From a virus: a stretch of 52,148 bases of DNA. Location of the stretch: the IMG/VR virus record IMGVR_UViG_3300042350_003212, positions 1-52,148 of that record; one strand, written 5' to 3'. Below, piece by piece: positions 44,251 through 52,148 of this stretch (within the stretch, counting starts at the first letter, position 1; the number at the start of each line of letters is the position of its first letter). The notes beneath the pieces are model-generated. The model saw nothing but the letters and a program-made list of their open reading frames with translations, had not been told where the DNA came from and did no database searches. A program made the translations under genes and the position numbers.

Positions 44251-45063
44251 ATGGCCAAAGTAGCCTGGGATTACATTGTCAAGGTTGTTCTTCCAAAGGA
44301 CTTAAAAGGCGTAGAGCCTGGTAAGCTTTCACCAGAACTGCTTGTCTCAATTCCTGGTGGAGGAAAGCTTCACCGCCTCGCCGCCCAAGCGTGGCTTGCG
44401 ATGGTCGCAAAGGCAAAGGCTGAAGGCGTAGAGCTAAAGCCAACAAGTGCTGGCGACACGTATCGCAGCTACGATAGTCAAAAGGCTGGATTTTTGCAAC
44501 GCTATCAGCTCGAGCCAACAGGAACAAACTCAACAAAAGAGTTTGAAGGAAAGACCTGGCACCTCAAAAAAGGCATGGCAATGCTTGCTACACCAGGCAA
44601 GAGCCAGCACAACCTTGGAATTGCAGTAGACGTGCATTCAGCTTCAGAGCCAAAGCGTCTTAACTGGTTGATTGCAAACGTAAAAGATTTTGGCTGGTCA
44701 TGGGAAGTTGTTCCTTCTGAGCCTTGGCACATTCGCTATGTTGCCGGTGATGCAGTTCCTGCAGCAGTAAAGGCATGGGCTGATGCAAATCCTGGTGCAG
44801 TGCCGGCAGCTTCAGCTGCTCCTGCTGCAAAACCTGCTGCCGCAGCTAAACCAGCCGCTGGTGGTAAGCCAGCATTCCCGGGACCTCTGACAGCGGGTGC
44901 AAGTGGCGACGCAGTAAAAGCGTTGCAAGAAAAGCTAGGTGTCCCAGTCACTGGAACATTTGATGCAGCAACTGGTGCTGCAGTTAAGAAGTTTAAGAAT
45001 GCCAATGGCCTAGGCACTGACGAAGTTGCTGGTCCAAAGGTCTGGGCAAGGCTTTTTGCATAA
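44251..45063 (+). CDS. Endolysin: M15 peptidase with peptidoglycan-binding domain
   Basis: 270 residues. SQHNLGIAVD (118-127) and EPWHIRY (157-163) supply His120, Asp127, Glu157 and His160, the zinc ligands and catalytic Glu of the VanY-type carboxypeptidase. An Ala/Pro linker (about 175-205) leads to a peptidoglycan-binding domain (about 208-268). It cuts peptide stems of the wall. ATG 44251 follows TAGGAGTAGTGCA. A holin candidate starts at its stop. Confidence 0.9.
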   Translation: MAKVAWDYIVKVVLPKDLKGVEPGKLSPELLVSIPGGGKLHRLAAQAWLAMVAKAKAEGVELKPTSAGDTYRSYDSQKAGFLQRYQLEPTGTNSTKEFEGKTWHLKKGMAMLATPGKSQHNLGIAVDVHSASEPKRLNWLIANVKDFGWSWEVVPSEPWHIRYVAGDAVPAAVKAWADANPGAVPAASAAPAAKPAAAAKPAAGGKPAFPGPLTAGASGDAVKALQEKLGVPVTGTFDAATGAAVKKFKNANGLGTDEVAGPKVWARLFA

Positions 45064-45311
45064 TGATTGAGATTGTTGTTGCACTCATTGGCACTGTTGG
45101 TCTCATCTCTGTTGCGTACCTTGAAACAGAGCGCAGGGGATCAAAAAAGCGCTGGGCCGAAAACAAAGATGACCATAACTTTGTTGTTGACAAAATTGAA
45201 CAACTTGGCAAGTCGCTTGGTCGCTCGATTGACCGCGTTGAAGAGACTGGAATCCGCACAGAAGGAAAGCTCGATCAACACATAAATGACCACGCTACAG
45301 GGAAGCTATAG
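45063..45311 (+). CDS. Holin candidate, 82 aa
   Basis: Starts MIEIVVALIGTVGLISVAYL: one membrane segment (3-20), then a charged coiled coil ending NDHATGKL. Position just after the endolysin (start overlaps its TAA) supports a lysis role. Confidence 0.65.
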   Translation: MIEIVVALIGTVGLISVAYLETERRGSKKRWAENKDDHNFVVDKIEQLGKSLGRSIDRVEETGIRTEGKLDQHINDHATGKL

Positions 45312-45318
45312 TTGCGTC

Positions 45319-45516
45319 ATGGGAAAGAAAAAAGGCGGCGGTGGTGGAGCTAAAGGCCCACAACAGCGAACACGAACAAACCCACTAACAGGTGAGGTTG
45401 AAACAATTAGCGGAACAAAAGCAGGACGCAAACGCCAGCGACTATCGCTAGGCCATCCGTTGCGCACACACGATTTACGAGTTCCAACAAAGACGAGTCA
45501 AAAGAAAAAGAAGTAA
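45319..45516 (+). CDS. Basic Gly/Lys-rich protein, 65 aa
   Basis: Starts MGKKKGGGGGAKGPQQRTRT and ends in a Lys run. Start 45319 chosen over 45286, which lies in the holin gene. A frame without start codon continues beyond it (45480-45722), so a -1 frameshift could extend the protein by about 70 residues. Confidence 0.6.
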   Translation: MGKKKGGGGGAKGPQQRTRTNPLTGEVETISGTKAGRKRQRLSLGHPLRTHDLRVPTKTSQKKKK

Positions 45517-45722
45517 CAAGCTTTCTAAATGACACACGAGCAGATGACATCATCTTCGCCGTACTCTTAGAGAAAGGATTCATTGATAGTGACGGCGGAA
45601 AAGTTGAACGTCAGCGCGTTACAAATTCTAAGCGCTACCTTAGGGGTGTTCGTCCGCCGCTCGGAGGTGACGGCGGACAGCATCACCCCATCTCCGAAAG
45701 CTTGGGCGCAGTTAGCCAGTGA
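45480..45722 (+). other. Open frame without a start codon, possible frameshift extension
   Basis: In the -1 frame relative to the 45319 gene, 81 codons are open to TGA 45722 with no ATG, GTG or TTG near their beginning. The sequence (TSFLNDTRADDIIFAVLLEK, then GFIDSDGGKVERQRV) looks coding. Entry could be by slippage on AAAAGAAAAAG at 45500-45512, which is not a perfect heptamer. Confidence 0.4.
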
Positions 45723-45901
45723 TACCACTGCTCCAATGTAATCTCAAAAGCGCGCACTGCGCTATGATGATCAGTGATGCCGTCAATTAATGACTCAGCA
45801 AGTTCATTGAACTTTTTATCTCGAGACAGCAACAAACCGTTTGTTATTTCGTAGTCACGAACAGCGTGATGAAACAGATGATGCTTGTGATCCCTTGACA
45901 T
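45683..45901 (-). CDS. Hypothetical protein, 72 aa
   Basis: Starts MSRDHKHHLFHHAVRDYEIT; His-rich N-terminus, then helices. Start overlaps the stop of the lysozyme-like gene (TAATG). Unknown. Confidence 0.6.
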   Translation of the reverse strand: MSRDHKHHLFHHAVRDYEITNGLLLSRDKKFNELAESLIDGITDHHSAVRAFEITLEQWYHWLTAPKLSEMG

Positions 45902-46473
45902 TAGTCTTTATAGATTCGCCAGTTACCTAGCTTGCCTTTACTATTGACCATGATGTATCGTGCAACGTTGACGTTGCAGATCGGATCTTTCAATCCTTGC
46001 ATTTTGTTTTCAACAGCAGCATCGCCACATACAAGTTTTGTCACAGAGTACCAGCTCGAGTTGATTTGCAATAAGCCAGTATCATACGAGCGATCTTTGT
46101 TAAGTGCGTATGTCATGTTTCCATTGGCGTCCCATTTGGCGTTCTGTGCCTCTGGGTTGCAACCACTTTCGCGCCAGGCGATGTACGAAAAAACGTCTAC
46201 TGGTAGCAACGCTGCCTCGTAAAGGAGAGGTTCCCACATCGGGCATCGCTTCTTTGGATCCCGTGGGTAGTTAAATCTTGCGTCATATGGAGATGCAACC
46301 ACGAATGATTGCTTGTCTACGAGAATAACCTCTCGTGAGGTTTCTGTGTATTCGCCCATAGTCCCAATGGGACTCGGAGGTTCCTTGCCGCTGGTTGTGG
46401 CATCTACTACGAAACCAGTAGCTGCGGTTACCAAGCTTGCAAAAGATAATAGTATACCGTTAATGAATCTCAT
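45901..46473 (-). CDS. Secreted lysozyme/transglycosylase-like protein
   Basis: 190 residues. N-terminal signal peptide (MRFINGILLSFASLVTAATG). AWRESGCNPEAQN has a Glu near 101 followed by YDTGLLQINSSWY, the lysozyme-like fold pattern (ES...GLLQI). It would cut wall glycan from outside. ATG 46473 follows GAGGAGACTGCACAC. It is divergent from the structural genes at 46705. Confidence 0.75.
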   Translation of the reverse strand: MRFINGILLSFASLVTAATGFVVDATTSGKEPPSPIGTMGEYTETSREVILVDKQSFVVASPYDARFNYPRDPKKRCPMWEPLLYEAALLPVDVFSYIAWRESGCNPEAQNAKWDANGNMTYALNKDRSYDTGLLQINSSWYSVTKLVCGDAAVENKMQGLKDPICNVNVARYIMVNSKGKLGNWRIYKD

Positions 46474-46704
46474 GTGTGCAGTCTCCTCGGGTAGGGAATA
46501 GGACGCTCAAGGACTGTGTAAGGTAGTTCTAACTATACCAGGTCAATCAATTGATTGTTACAACTTACGAACAAAAAGTAATATGACCCTTTGTTTATAT
46601 AGGAAATAACTTTTTAAGATCTACTTCTAAATCACGTTTTTCAGCAATGACATTCGTGATTTGATGGTAAAGTTGTATTGTCATCGCGGCCGAAGGATTG
46701 ACTA

Positions 46705-47058
46705 ATGTCTGCTGGTATTCATCACATTTCAATTGAGCAAGGTGCAACATTCACGCAGGTAATGACGTGGAAGATTAGCGACGTGGTTGTAAACCTTACT
46801 GGATACACCGCACGACTAAAAGCAAGGTCAACAGTTGGAAGCAGAAATGTTCCGTCAATGTCACTTACTAGTGCTGTTGGTGGAGACATTACTCTTGGCG
46901 GCGCTGCTGGAACAATTACCATTAGCCTAACCGCTACTGAAACTGCAGCACTAAACCCTGGAAAGTACACTTACGACCTCGAGCTTCAATCCTCGGGAGG
47001 AGTTGTTACCCGTCTGCTGAAAGGCAATTTGACGGTTGTCGCGGAAGTAACATACTAA
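46705..47058 (+). CDS. Structural protein with BppU-like beta domain, 117 aa
   Basis: Starts [63 protein letters not shown] and LLKGNLTVV follow the pattern of phage BppU-N-like baseplate domains. Together with the next collagen-like gene (ATGA overlap) it probably belongs to a fibre or baseplate. Confidence 0.7.
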   Translation: MSAGIHHISIEQGATFTQVMTWKISDVVVNLTGYTARLKARSTVGSRNVPSMSLTSAVGGDITLGGAAGTITISLTATETAALNPGKYTYDLELQSSGGVVTRLLKGNLTVVAEVTY

Positions 47059-47750
47059 TGACCAGTGTCGTATACATCGCTGGATCAAACACAACTGTTG
47101 AGGTTTCAACTACAACAAACACTGTTGAGATCAACACAACGAATACCACAACTGAAGTAGTTGTTTCTAACCTTCAAGGTCCACAAGGTGTGCAAGGTCC
47201 AACTGGCTCCGCAGGCGCTACTGGACCAACTGGCGCTCAAGGTACTCAAGGCGCAACTGGTGCAACAGGACCAACAGGCGCGGCAAGTACTGTCACTGGC
47301 CCAACTGGCCCAACTGGACCACAAGGCAATGCAGGTAGTTCAGGAGCTATAGGAGCAACAGGAGCAACTGGTGCTGCTGGACCAACTGGCCCTACGGGTG
47401 CGGAAGGTGTCACTGGACCAACTGGTCCACAAGGCGAAACTGGCATTACTGGTGACTCAGGCTCACAAGGTTTACAAGGACAAGGATTTGATTTTCGAGG
47501 TCCATACAGTCCAGGATCAACTTACAATGAGTACTTTGTAGTAACTTACAATGGTTCTGCCTACGTCTGCCGCGAAAATGGTGTTGTTAATGTTGTACCA
47601 GGCTCTAGCCCAGCTTGGGATTTATTTGCAGAAAAGGGCTCAACTGGTCCTACTGGACCTTCTGTGACAGGTGCGTCAGGGACATTTACATCTTCAAATG
47701 GGAAAACAGTCACAGTTACAAATGGAGTAATTACAAGTATTGTCCCTTGA
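47058..47750 (+). CDS. Collagen-like fibre protein
   Basis: 230 residues. Residues about 45-145 are G-x-y triplets, mostly GPTGPTG, then [17 protein letters not shown] and [15 protein letters not shown], a carbohydrate-binding-type module, then more triplets. Collagen-like trimers are common in phage fibres. Coupled to 46705 by ATGA. Confidence 0.8.
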   Translation: MTSVVYIAGSNTTVEVSTTTNTVEINTTNTTTEVVVSNLQGPQGVQGPTGSAGATGPTGAQGTQGATGATGPTGAASTVTGPTGPTGPQGNAGSSGAIGATGATGAAGPTGPTGAEGVTGPTGPQGETGITGDSGSQGLQGQGFDFRGPYSPGSTYNEYFVVTYNGSAYVCRENGVVNVVPGSSPAWDLFAEKGSTGPTGPSVTGASGTFTSSNGKTVTVTNGVITSIVP

Positions 47751-47779
47751 TCTTCAGCAACTTCTGAGTCAATTTAGGT

Positions 47780-47798
47780 TAATACCTGCAGCGGAAAA
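47780..47798 (+). repeat. 19-base repeat, copy 2
   Basis: Identical to 44210-44228. Ends at the base before ATG 47799. Confidence 0.6.
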
Positions 47799-48440
47799 AT
47801 GATAACTAACAACAGAGTCTTAATACTTGCTGCTGGAGATGGCTTGCGATGGGGAAACTACCAAGGCGTCGCTAAGCACTTTATCAATATTGACGGCGAG
47901 AAAATCTTGCATCGCACGTGTCGCCAGTTTCTCAGCTACACTGATGACGTGTATGTAGTTGAAAAGTCCGACGAGTACGTGTATCCAGGAACCAAGCTAT
48001 TTGTGCCTCCACACGACATCTCCTGGGGAGACTTTGCCAAGTATTGGTCCTCGAGAGAGCTTTGGTCTTTAGAAAGAACAGTACTTGCATTTGGCGACGT
48101 GTACTACACTGATCAAGCCATAGAGAAGATTATGACAACACCGGGCGAGATCATGTGGTTTCTTCGACACAACCACTCGACAGTTACCGGCGGAAGACCT
48201 GAGATCTTTACGCTTGCGTTTGACTCAAGCACACACGCGGTACTTGACCAGCATCTTGAGAGGCTGATCAAGGGTAAAGTTCCTCCTCCAGGCGGCTGGC
48301 GGCTGTACAAAAGTCTTGTCCGTCCGCACTATCAAAACAATAAGATGCATGTTGTTATTGATGATGAGACTACCGACTTTGATTTTCCCTACGATCTAGA
48401 CAATTTTGAGCGTCTAAGACTAGAAAGAAAACAATCGTAA
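47799..48440 (+). CDS. Sugar-type nucleotidyltransferase
   Basis: 213 residues. LILAAGDGLRWGNYQGVAKH matches the nucleotide-binding loop (LAAG.G.R) with a catalytic-type Lys, then FGDVYYTD near 105 as a metal site. It should make a nucleotide-sugar or similar. The ATG directly follows the 19-base repeat, whose GCGGAAAA may serve as ribosome binding site. Confidence 0.75.
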   Translation: MITNNRVLILAAGDGLRWGNYQGVAKHFINIDGEKILHRTCRQFLSYTDDVYVVEKSDEYVYPGTKLFVPPHDISWGDFAKYWSSRELWSLERTVLAFGDVYYTDQAIEKIMTTPGEIMWFLRHNHSTVTGGRPEIFTLAFDSSTHAVLDQHLERLIKGKVPPPGGWRLYKSLVRPHYQNNKMHVVIDDETTDFDFPYDLDNFERLRLERKQS

Positions 48441-48545
48441 AAGCCTTATAAAATAAGGGCCAAAACCATATAACCTTAACCTTAATGGTATACAATCTGA
48501 CTTGTACATTAACAGCAGCAAACCGTTGCTAGATAAGGGTTTCGT

Positions 48546-49244
48546 ATGGCAACTAAGAAGAAAGAGGTTGCATTCCTCTACGCACGTGTTTCTACGCAAA
48601 TGCAAGCAAACGATGGCATGTCGTTAGGCGCGCAGGAGCGAGATCTTAAACGAGCAGCCGAACTTGCTGGATTTACAGATGTAAAAATTCTCCGAGAAGA
48701 AGGTCGGTCAGGTAAGTCAATCAAAGGACGACCTGTACTTCGTGACGCACTTGAGAAGTTGGACAAAGGCGAGGCGTCTGCGTTGTTTGTGACTAGGATT
48801 GATCGCCTTGCTAGATCTACCCAGGACTTTCTTAGCATCGTTGATAGGGCCCATAAAAACGATTGGCGAATTGTCATGCTTGACCTCAACCTTGACACTG
48901 CCAGTTACCAGGGTCGGTTTGTTGTCACAATCATGTCGGCGCTTGCTGAAATGGAACGAGCTATCATTGCTGAGCGCCAACGAGATGTCCATAAGGATCG
49001 CCGAGAAAAAGGACTTAAGTGGGGAGTAGATCTTGGACCAAAGCGCATGATCTCTGACGAGCTGTATGAAAAGATCGTAGAGCTTCGCGGACTAGGAATG
49101 TCGTACGCAAAAATTGCAAACAAGTTTAATGCTGAAGGTGTACAAACGCCGTTTGAAAAACGCTGGTACGCTACAACGATAAAGCAGTACATTGACAAAG
49201 GCGATAAACAGATTAGGTCAGGGGAGGAAAATCCTCAACCCTGA
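48546..49244 (+). CDS. Small serine recombinase
   Basis: 232 residues. FLYARVSTQ (Ser in VST), the VTRIDRLARS arginine motif and MERAIIAERQRD are the resolvase/invertase core. The C-terminal 70 residues are a Recombinase-type helix-turn-helix (LRGLGMSYAKIANKFNAEG). It is smaller than large serine integrases. It may integrate, resolve or invert. No att site is visible. ATG 48546. Confidence 0.85.
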   Translation: MATKKKEVAFLYARVSTQMQANDGMSLGAQERDLKRAAELAGFTDVKILREEGRSGKSIKGRPVLRDALEKLDKGEASALFVTRIDRLARSTQDFLSIVDRAHKNDWRIVMLDLNLDTASYQGRFVVTIMSALAEMERAIIAERQRDVHKDRREKGLKWGVDLGPKRMISDELYEKIVELRGLGMSYAKIANKFNAEGVQTPFEKRWYATTIKQYIDKGDKQIRSGEENPQP

Positions 49245-49251
49245 CCTAACC
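49213..49251. terminator. Hairpin at the end of the recombinase gene
   Basis: TTAGGTCAGGG pairs with CCCTGACCTAA, with inner GAGGA/TCCTC. The recombinase stop lies within it. A short TTTT follows; could act both ways. Confidence 0.5.
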
Positions 49252-49305
49252 GTTTTGGCTGCCTCTCTCCCAAGGCGCCAGACCTTATGTACTTAGAAGC
49301 TCTTG

Positions 49306-49464
49306 CTAATCGCCCGCGCTATTAATGACGTCGTTTACATACTCTTCTACTGTCATACCTTGCTCGGCTGCGCGTTTTGTGATCATCTTATAGTCTTTTT
49401 TCTTAATAGCTACAACACAAAGTGGCGCACCATTTACAGTGATGTCTACTTTGACTTTTCTCAT
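49306..49464 (-). CDS. Small protein coupled to the primase, 52 aa
   Basis: Starts MRKVKVDITVNGAPLCVVAI and ends VNDVINSAGD. Strand-helix-helix layout, somewhat like a CopG-type ribbon-helix-helix protein. The ATG overlaps the primase stop (ATGA). Confidence 0.65.
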   Translation of the reverse strand: MRKVKVDITVNGAPLCVVAIKKKDYKMITKRAAEQGMTVEEYVNDVINSAGD

Positions 49465-52109
49465 CGGGCAAACCTCTGAACAGTTCCCCAGTCAACCTCG
49501 CCGCTTTGAACAACTCGAGGTAGAAGTTGGCGACCAATGATTTGAGCTCTTGAACCGTGGCCATCAATTTGAAGACCTCTGTCCGACAGCTTTCGTTGAA
49601 ACGCAATCTGTGTCATTGCCTTTTCGCCACGCTCTTCGCTCCAAGCTCTGTACACGGCGTATAGGGACTTTACAGGCGTTGCAGTATTTTCAGCTTCTTT
49701 GGTTTCTTCAGTTAAGAAGAATCCAATTCTGTCTTCATTCTTTCTATAAATGTCGGCAGCCTCGCTTACGGCCTTGCACCAACCTAAGCCATCACGTGCG
49801 CTGGAACCAAGCAACTTGATTGCGCCTTCAACCGCCCATGAAAGAACTGCAGGAAGTCCACCTTCAGGATCAAAGATGTAATGCTTAAGGTCTGGATCTG
49901 GGTTTTCAGGAACATTCAACAGTGGCACTGGACGAATACGGCGCCACATTGCATCATCAGTAATGATTGGTCTGTGGTTAGTCGTAACCCACAACTTAGC
50001 GCGTGATTGAAATGTAAACGGCTTTTCACCAGGTGAACGTGCTGAGATTTCAGATGAACCAGTCAATTTTTTGATTGAGTTTTCTTTGATACGCTCGCCG
50101 TCTGGCAATTCGTCAACCCACACCATGCGACGGCCACGAAGCTCGGCCCAGTGGTAAAGATCAGAACCATGCGCTTGTCCATCGCCTTGAGCAAGAATGC
50201 TTGAGTCAAGTGGCCATGCGTACTGAGATGTTCCCATCGCCTTAACCAAAGCTTCAACCATCGTGTTCTTACCAGAGCCTGGAGGACCGTAAACCATGAA
50301 CATAACATCGTATGTTCGCAAACCAGTTAGTGAATAGCCTGCGGCTTTTTGCAACCACTCTTGTAATTCTTTATCGCCACCAGTAGCAAAGTCAATAAAC
50401 TGTTCCCAACGCACGTTGCGTATTCCAGGATTGTAAGCAACAGGTGCACGTCGTGTGATGTAAAGGTCTGGTCGTCCGCGCAATAGCTCACCAGTGCGTA
50501 AGTCAACAACTCCGTTTAACACACCAATAAGCGTTTCATCGCTGTCCCAAGACTCAACATCAATCAAAATACGCGGGTCAGACGTTGCGCTTTCAATCAA
50601 ACCATTGATACGCGAGTTTGATTTTGCTTGCTGCGCCCACTTAATAACTTCTGATTGCTTGTCTGCATCGTCAAGATAATGAACAACCTCACTCGCAACA
50701 ATTGGCGCAACCTTCTTTGAAAGCTCGCGCATTTCAAGACTTTCAATATCTGGCTTCCAATACCCACCGTCCCAGTGAAACCAACCAAGTCCTGGTGTGT
50801 AGCGAACTGCGGCGCCAAACGAGTCAATCAACCGTCGGCCATTGCCAACGTCTGTAAGCGTTCGCTTACCAGGCTCGCCACCCTCCTCCTCACCAAGTGC
50901 GTCAGGGTCTTTTGGCACATCAATGTTTGACAGGTTACTTGCGTTTGCAAGTGAGTCGCCGTCTTCAACAGATGATAGTACCGATCCGCCAATCGTGCCA
51001 GGTAAGTTTGAAGTTGTAGTTTGAGTCGAGCTTTGTATTGGTTTTTGTTGTGTCTGCGCTGGTGTCTGTTGCGCTGGCTTTGATGCTGAAGCTCGAGACT
51101 CTTCTTGTGACTTGTTCGCCCACTCTTGTAGCCCAGGCCACAAGCGTTCAGTCTTAGGATTGTCAATAACAAACTGCATTGCACGACGAACGTGCATAAG
51201 CAATCCACCAGGGCCTTCAAGTTCTAGTGGTGGACGAACTTTCTCTGCATTGAACCTAATCATCATAGTCTCAACTGCAAGTCGTCCTGCTTCAGTGTGA
51301 ACTGGAAACTTATTTGCAAGCGCGCACGTCATCGAGTAAATGTCAACGGCGCGAGAACCTTCGTCAATTCCCTCCTCGAGAAGACGATCAACATCGACGC
51401 GCTCACCGCCCCACTCAAGTCCTTCAAGAAATCCCCAGTCGCCAGAGCCAAGAGAAGCAGACATATTTTTATTTCTCTTGCGCAAAGTAACAAGCAGCTC
51501 TTCTGGCGCTTGTGCTATCTCAATTTCCCACGGCGCCTTGCCCTTAACCCACTCGTAGCACACTCCCGAAAAGTGACGTGACGGCGCAATCAATACATAT
51601 CCATTATGCTTGATGTCAATTCCGTTTAGGCCAGATTTTTTAAGGTTGCCGACCAAGTTTTCTGACTCTTCGCAACGATAAAACAAGTGGCGCCCACGAG
51701 TAGCTTTTCCTCCCATCGTGTACGCGCCAGTGATTGCCTCAACTGTCGGTGGTAACGCGCCTTCAACGAGTGCTTCAAACTTCTCAAATGAGTCTGGCCC
51801 ACCAGACCGCGGGTCAATGTCAATTACAAAGAATCCACTTGGGCGGCAGAAAACGCTGACGTTGCTCTCGCTGCCTTCTGGCCACCAGTTTTGAATAGCA
51901 GAAAGTTCACTTGTTGCCTGTGTGTTCCACTCGGGAATGCTTGGGTGTTTGCCGACGTCCTTTGGTTCAGCGTGGGTTCCACCACAAGTGCATCGGCCGT
52001 TGTTGATGCCATAGCATGGCATAACTTTCCAGCCATTTTGGGCGTACCACTGGGCCGCTGGCCCTAGTCTTCCAGTAGCTGAGTCCCATGCGCTCATCTG
52101 GTAAGGCAC
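49461..52109 (-). CDS. Primase-polymerase / D5-type helicase
   Basis: 882 residues. N-terminal prim-pol domain: HPSIPEWNTQA, FFVIDIDPRSGG with Asp97 and Asp99, and GRHLFYR. A Ser/Gln/Thr-rich linker (about 335-375) leads to a D5_N-like region and a superfamily 3 helicase: Walker A GPPGSGKNT near 608, B-type VWVDELPDG near 660, and WVTTNHRP. It primes and unwinds DNA at the replication fork. The C-terminal 60 residues (GEKAMTQIAFQRKLSDRGL) look like a winged helix. GTG 52109. The remaining 39 bases of the window hold nothing clear. Confidence 0.9.
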   Translation of the reverse strand: MPYQMSAWDSATGRLGPAAQWYAQNGWKVMPCYGINNGRCTCGGTHAEPKDVGKHPSIPEWNTQATSELSAIQNWWPEGSESNVSVFCRPSGFFVIDIDPRSGGPDSFEKFEALVEGALPPTVEAITGAYTMGGKATRGRHLFYRCEESENLVGNLKKSGLNGIDIKHNGYVLIAPSRHFSGVCYEWVKGKAPWEIEIAQAPEELLVTLRKRNKNMSASLGSGDWGFLEGLEWGGERVDVDRLLEEGIDEGSRAVDIYSMTCALANKFPVHTEAGRLAVETMMIRFNAEKVRPPLELEGPGGLLMHVRRAMQFVIDNPKTERLWPGLQEWANKSQEESRASASKPAQQTPAQTQQKPIQSSTQTTTSNLPGTIGGSVLSSVEDGDSLANASNLSNIDVPKDPDALGEEEGGEPGKRTLTDVGNGRRLIDSFGAAVRYTPGLGWFHWDGGYWKPDIESLEMRELSKKVAPIVASEVVHYLDDADKQSEVIKWAQQAKSNSRINGLIESATSDPRILIDVESWDSDETLIGVLNGVVDLRTGELLRGRPDLYITRRAPVAYNPGIRNVRWEQFIDFATGGDKELQEWLQKAAGYSLTGLRTYDVMFMVYGPPGSGKNTMVEALVKAMGTSQYAWPLDSSILAQGDGQAHGSDLYHWAELRGRRMVWVDELPDGERIKENSIKKLTGSSEISARSPGEKPFTFQSRAKLWVTTNHRPIITDDAMWRRIRPVPLLNVPENPDPDLKHYIFDPEGGLPAVLSWAVEGAIKLLGSSARDGLGWCKAVSEAADIYRKNEDRIGFFLTEETKEAENTATPVKSLYAVYRAWSEERGEKAMTQIAFQRKLSDRGLQIDGHGSRAQIIGRQLLPRVVQSGEVDWGTVQRFAR

Positions 52110-52148
52110 CTAAATGACTGTAAAGACATAATGATACGGTGACCACCG

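Noticed and set aside
47246-47446. Minus-strand Pro/Val/Ala frame opposite the collagen-like gene
   Set aside because: It is the reverse reading of G-x-y repeats.
48546-49244. Large serine integrase with att site
   Set aside because: The protein has only the catalytic core and a short HTH region, and no repeat that would suggest an att core is seen beside it.

Overview
The window looks like part of the genome of a phage infecting an actinobacterium. Four things point to the host: a WhiB-type iron-sulfur regulator (36005-36364), a DUF3039-type protein (40218-40451), a monomeric class II ribonucleotide reductase, and a MoxR/VWA pair of a kind seen in actinophages. Lysis genes, a terminase-small-subunit-like gene, one tRNA and a primase-helicase mark it as phage. 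No portal, capsid, large terminase or tail-assembly gene is visible, so this is a fragment of a larger genome. The gene at position 1 runs off the left edge.

Left arm, 1-22.6 kb: about 65 mostly tiny genes, nearly all on the minus strand. Almost every gene or short coupled pair has its own copy of a 17-nt box, consensus ACTCAGGAANGTATAAT, which ends in a -10-like hexamer. I find 66 copies facing left and two facing right, the latter in front of the two plus-strand genes at 2.7-3.3 kb. A purine starts the transcript about seven bases after the hexamer. In one class of genes that base is the A of the start codon (leaderless mRNA). In the other class a short leader carries an ACGACGAAAGGAC-type ribosome binding site. 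Eight boxes drive no convincing protein gene but stretches with strong RNA secondary structure. Two of these (R1, 6118-6351, and R2, 9017-9242) are diverged copies of one RNA, with a long helix joining the two ends, covarying hairpins and a conserved palindromic CCCGGG loop. I regard this box-plus-RNA system as the most likely undescribed system here. Several small proteins are duplicated within the arm. The larger genes at 15.6-20.2 kb encode a VWA/HEALH protein, a MoxR ATPase and a DUF1281-like protein.

20.7-25.7 kb, minus strand: a possible DNA-binding protein, a CHAP-like lysin, a terminase-small-subunit-like protein, a histone-H1-like tail protein, a holin candidate, tRNA-Thr(UGU) with a large terminator, a GT-A glycosyltransferase and a Cys-rich protein. 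The divergent region 25.7-26.2 kb holds TTGTACA operator-like repeats and a long inverted repeat.

26.2-36.0 kb, mostly plus strand: a 1303-residue secreted modular protein, a membrane fatty acid desaturase, a lipoprotein, a holin-like protein, a staphylococcal-nuclease-like protein, two 2-oxoglutarate/Fe(II) oxygenases and small regulators. 36.0-43.2 kb, minus strand: WhiB, a holin-like protein, a GT61-type glycosyltransferase, NrdJ, an Nei/Fpg glycosylase, a glycosidase-like propeller and a methyltransferase. 43.3-49.3 kb: a third 2OG oxygenase, an M15 endolysin with holin candidate, a secreted lysozyme-like protein, a collagen-like fibre protein, a nucleotidyltransferase and a serine recombinase. 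49.3-52.1 kb: a primase-polymerase/D5 helicase.

Taken together the genes cover DNA replication and nucleotide supply (primase, NrdJ, Nei), regulation (WhiB, HTH proteins), lysis, and an unusually rich set of surface- or glycan-modifying enzymes (three 2OG oxygenases, two glycosyltransferases, nucleotidyltransferase, methyltransferase, desaturase).
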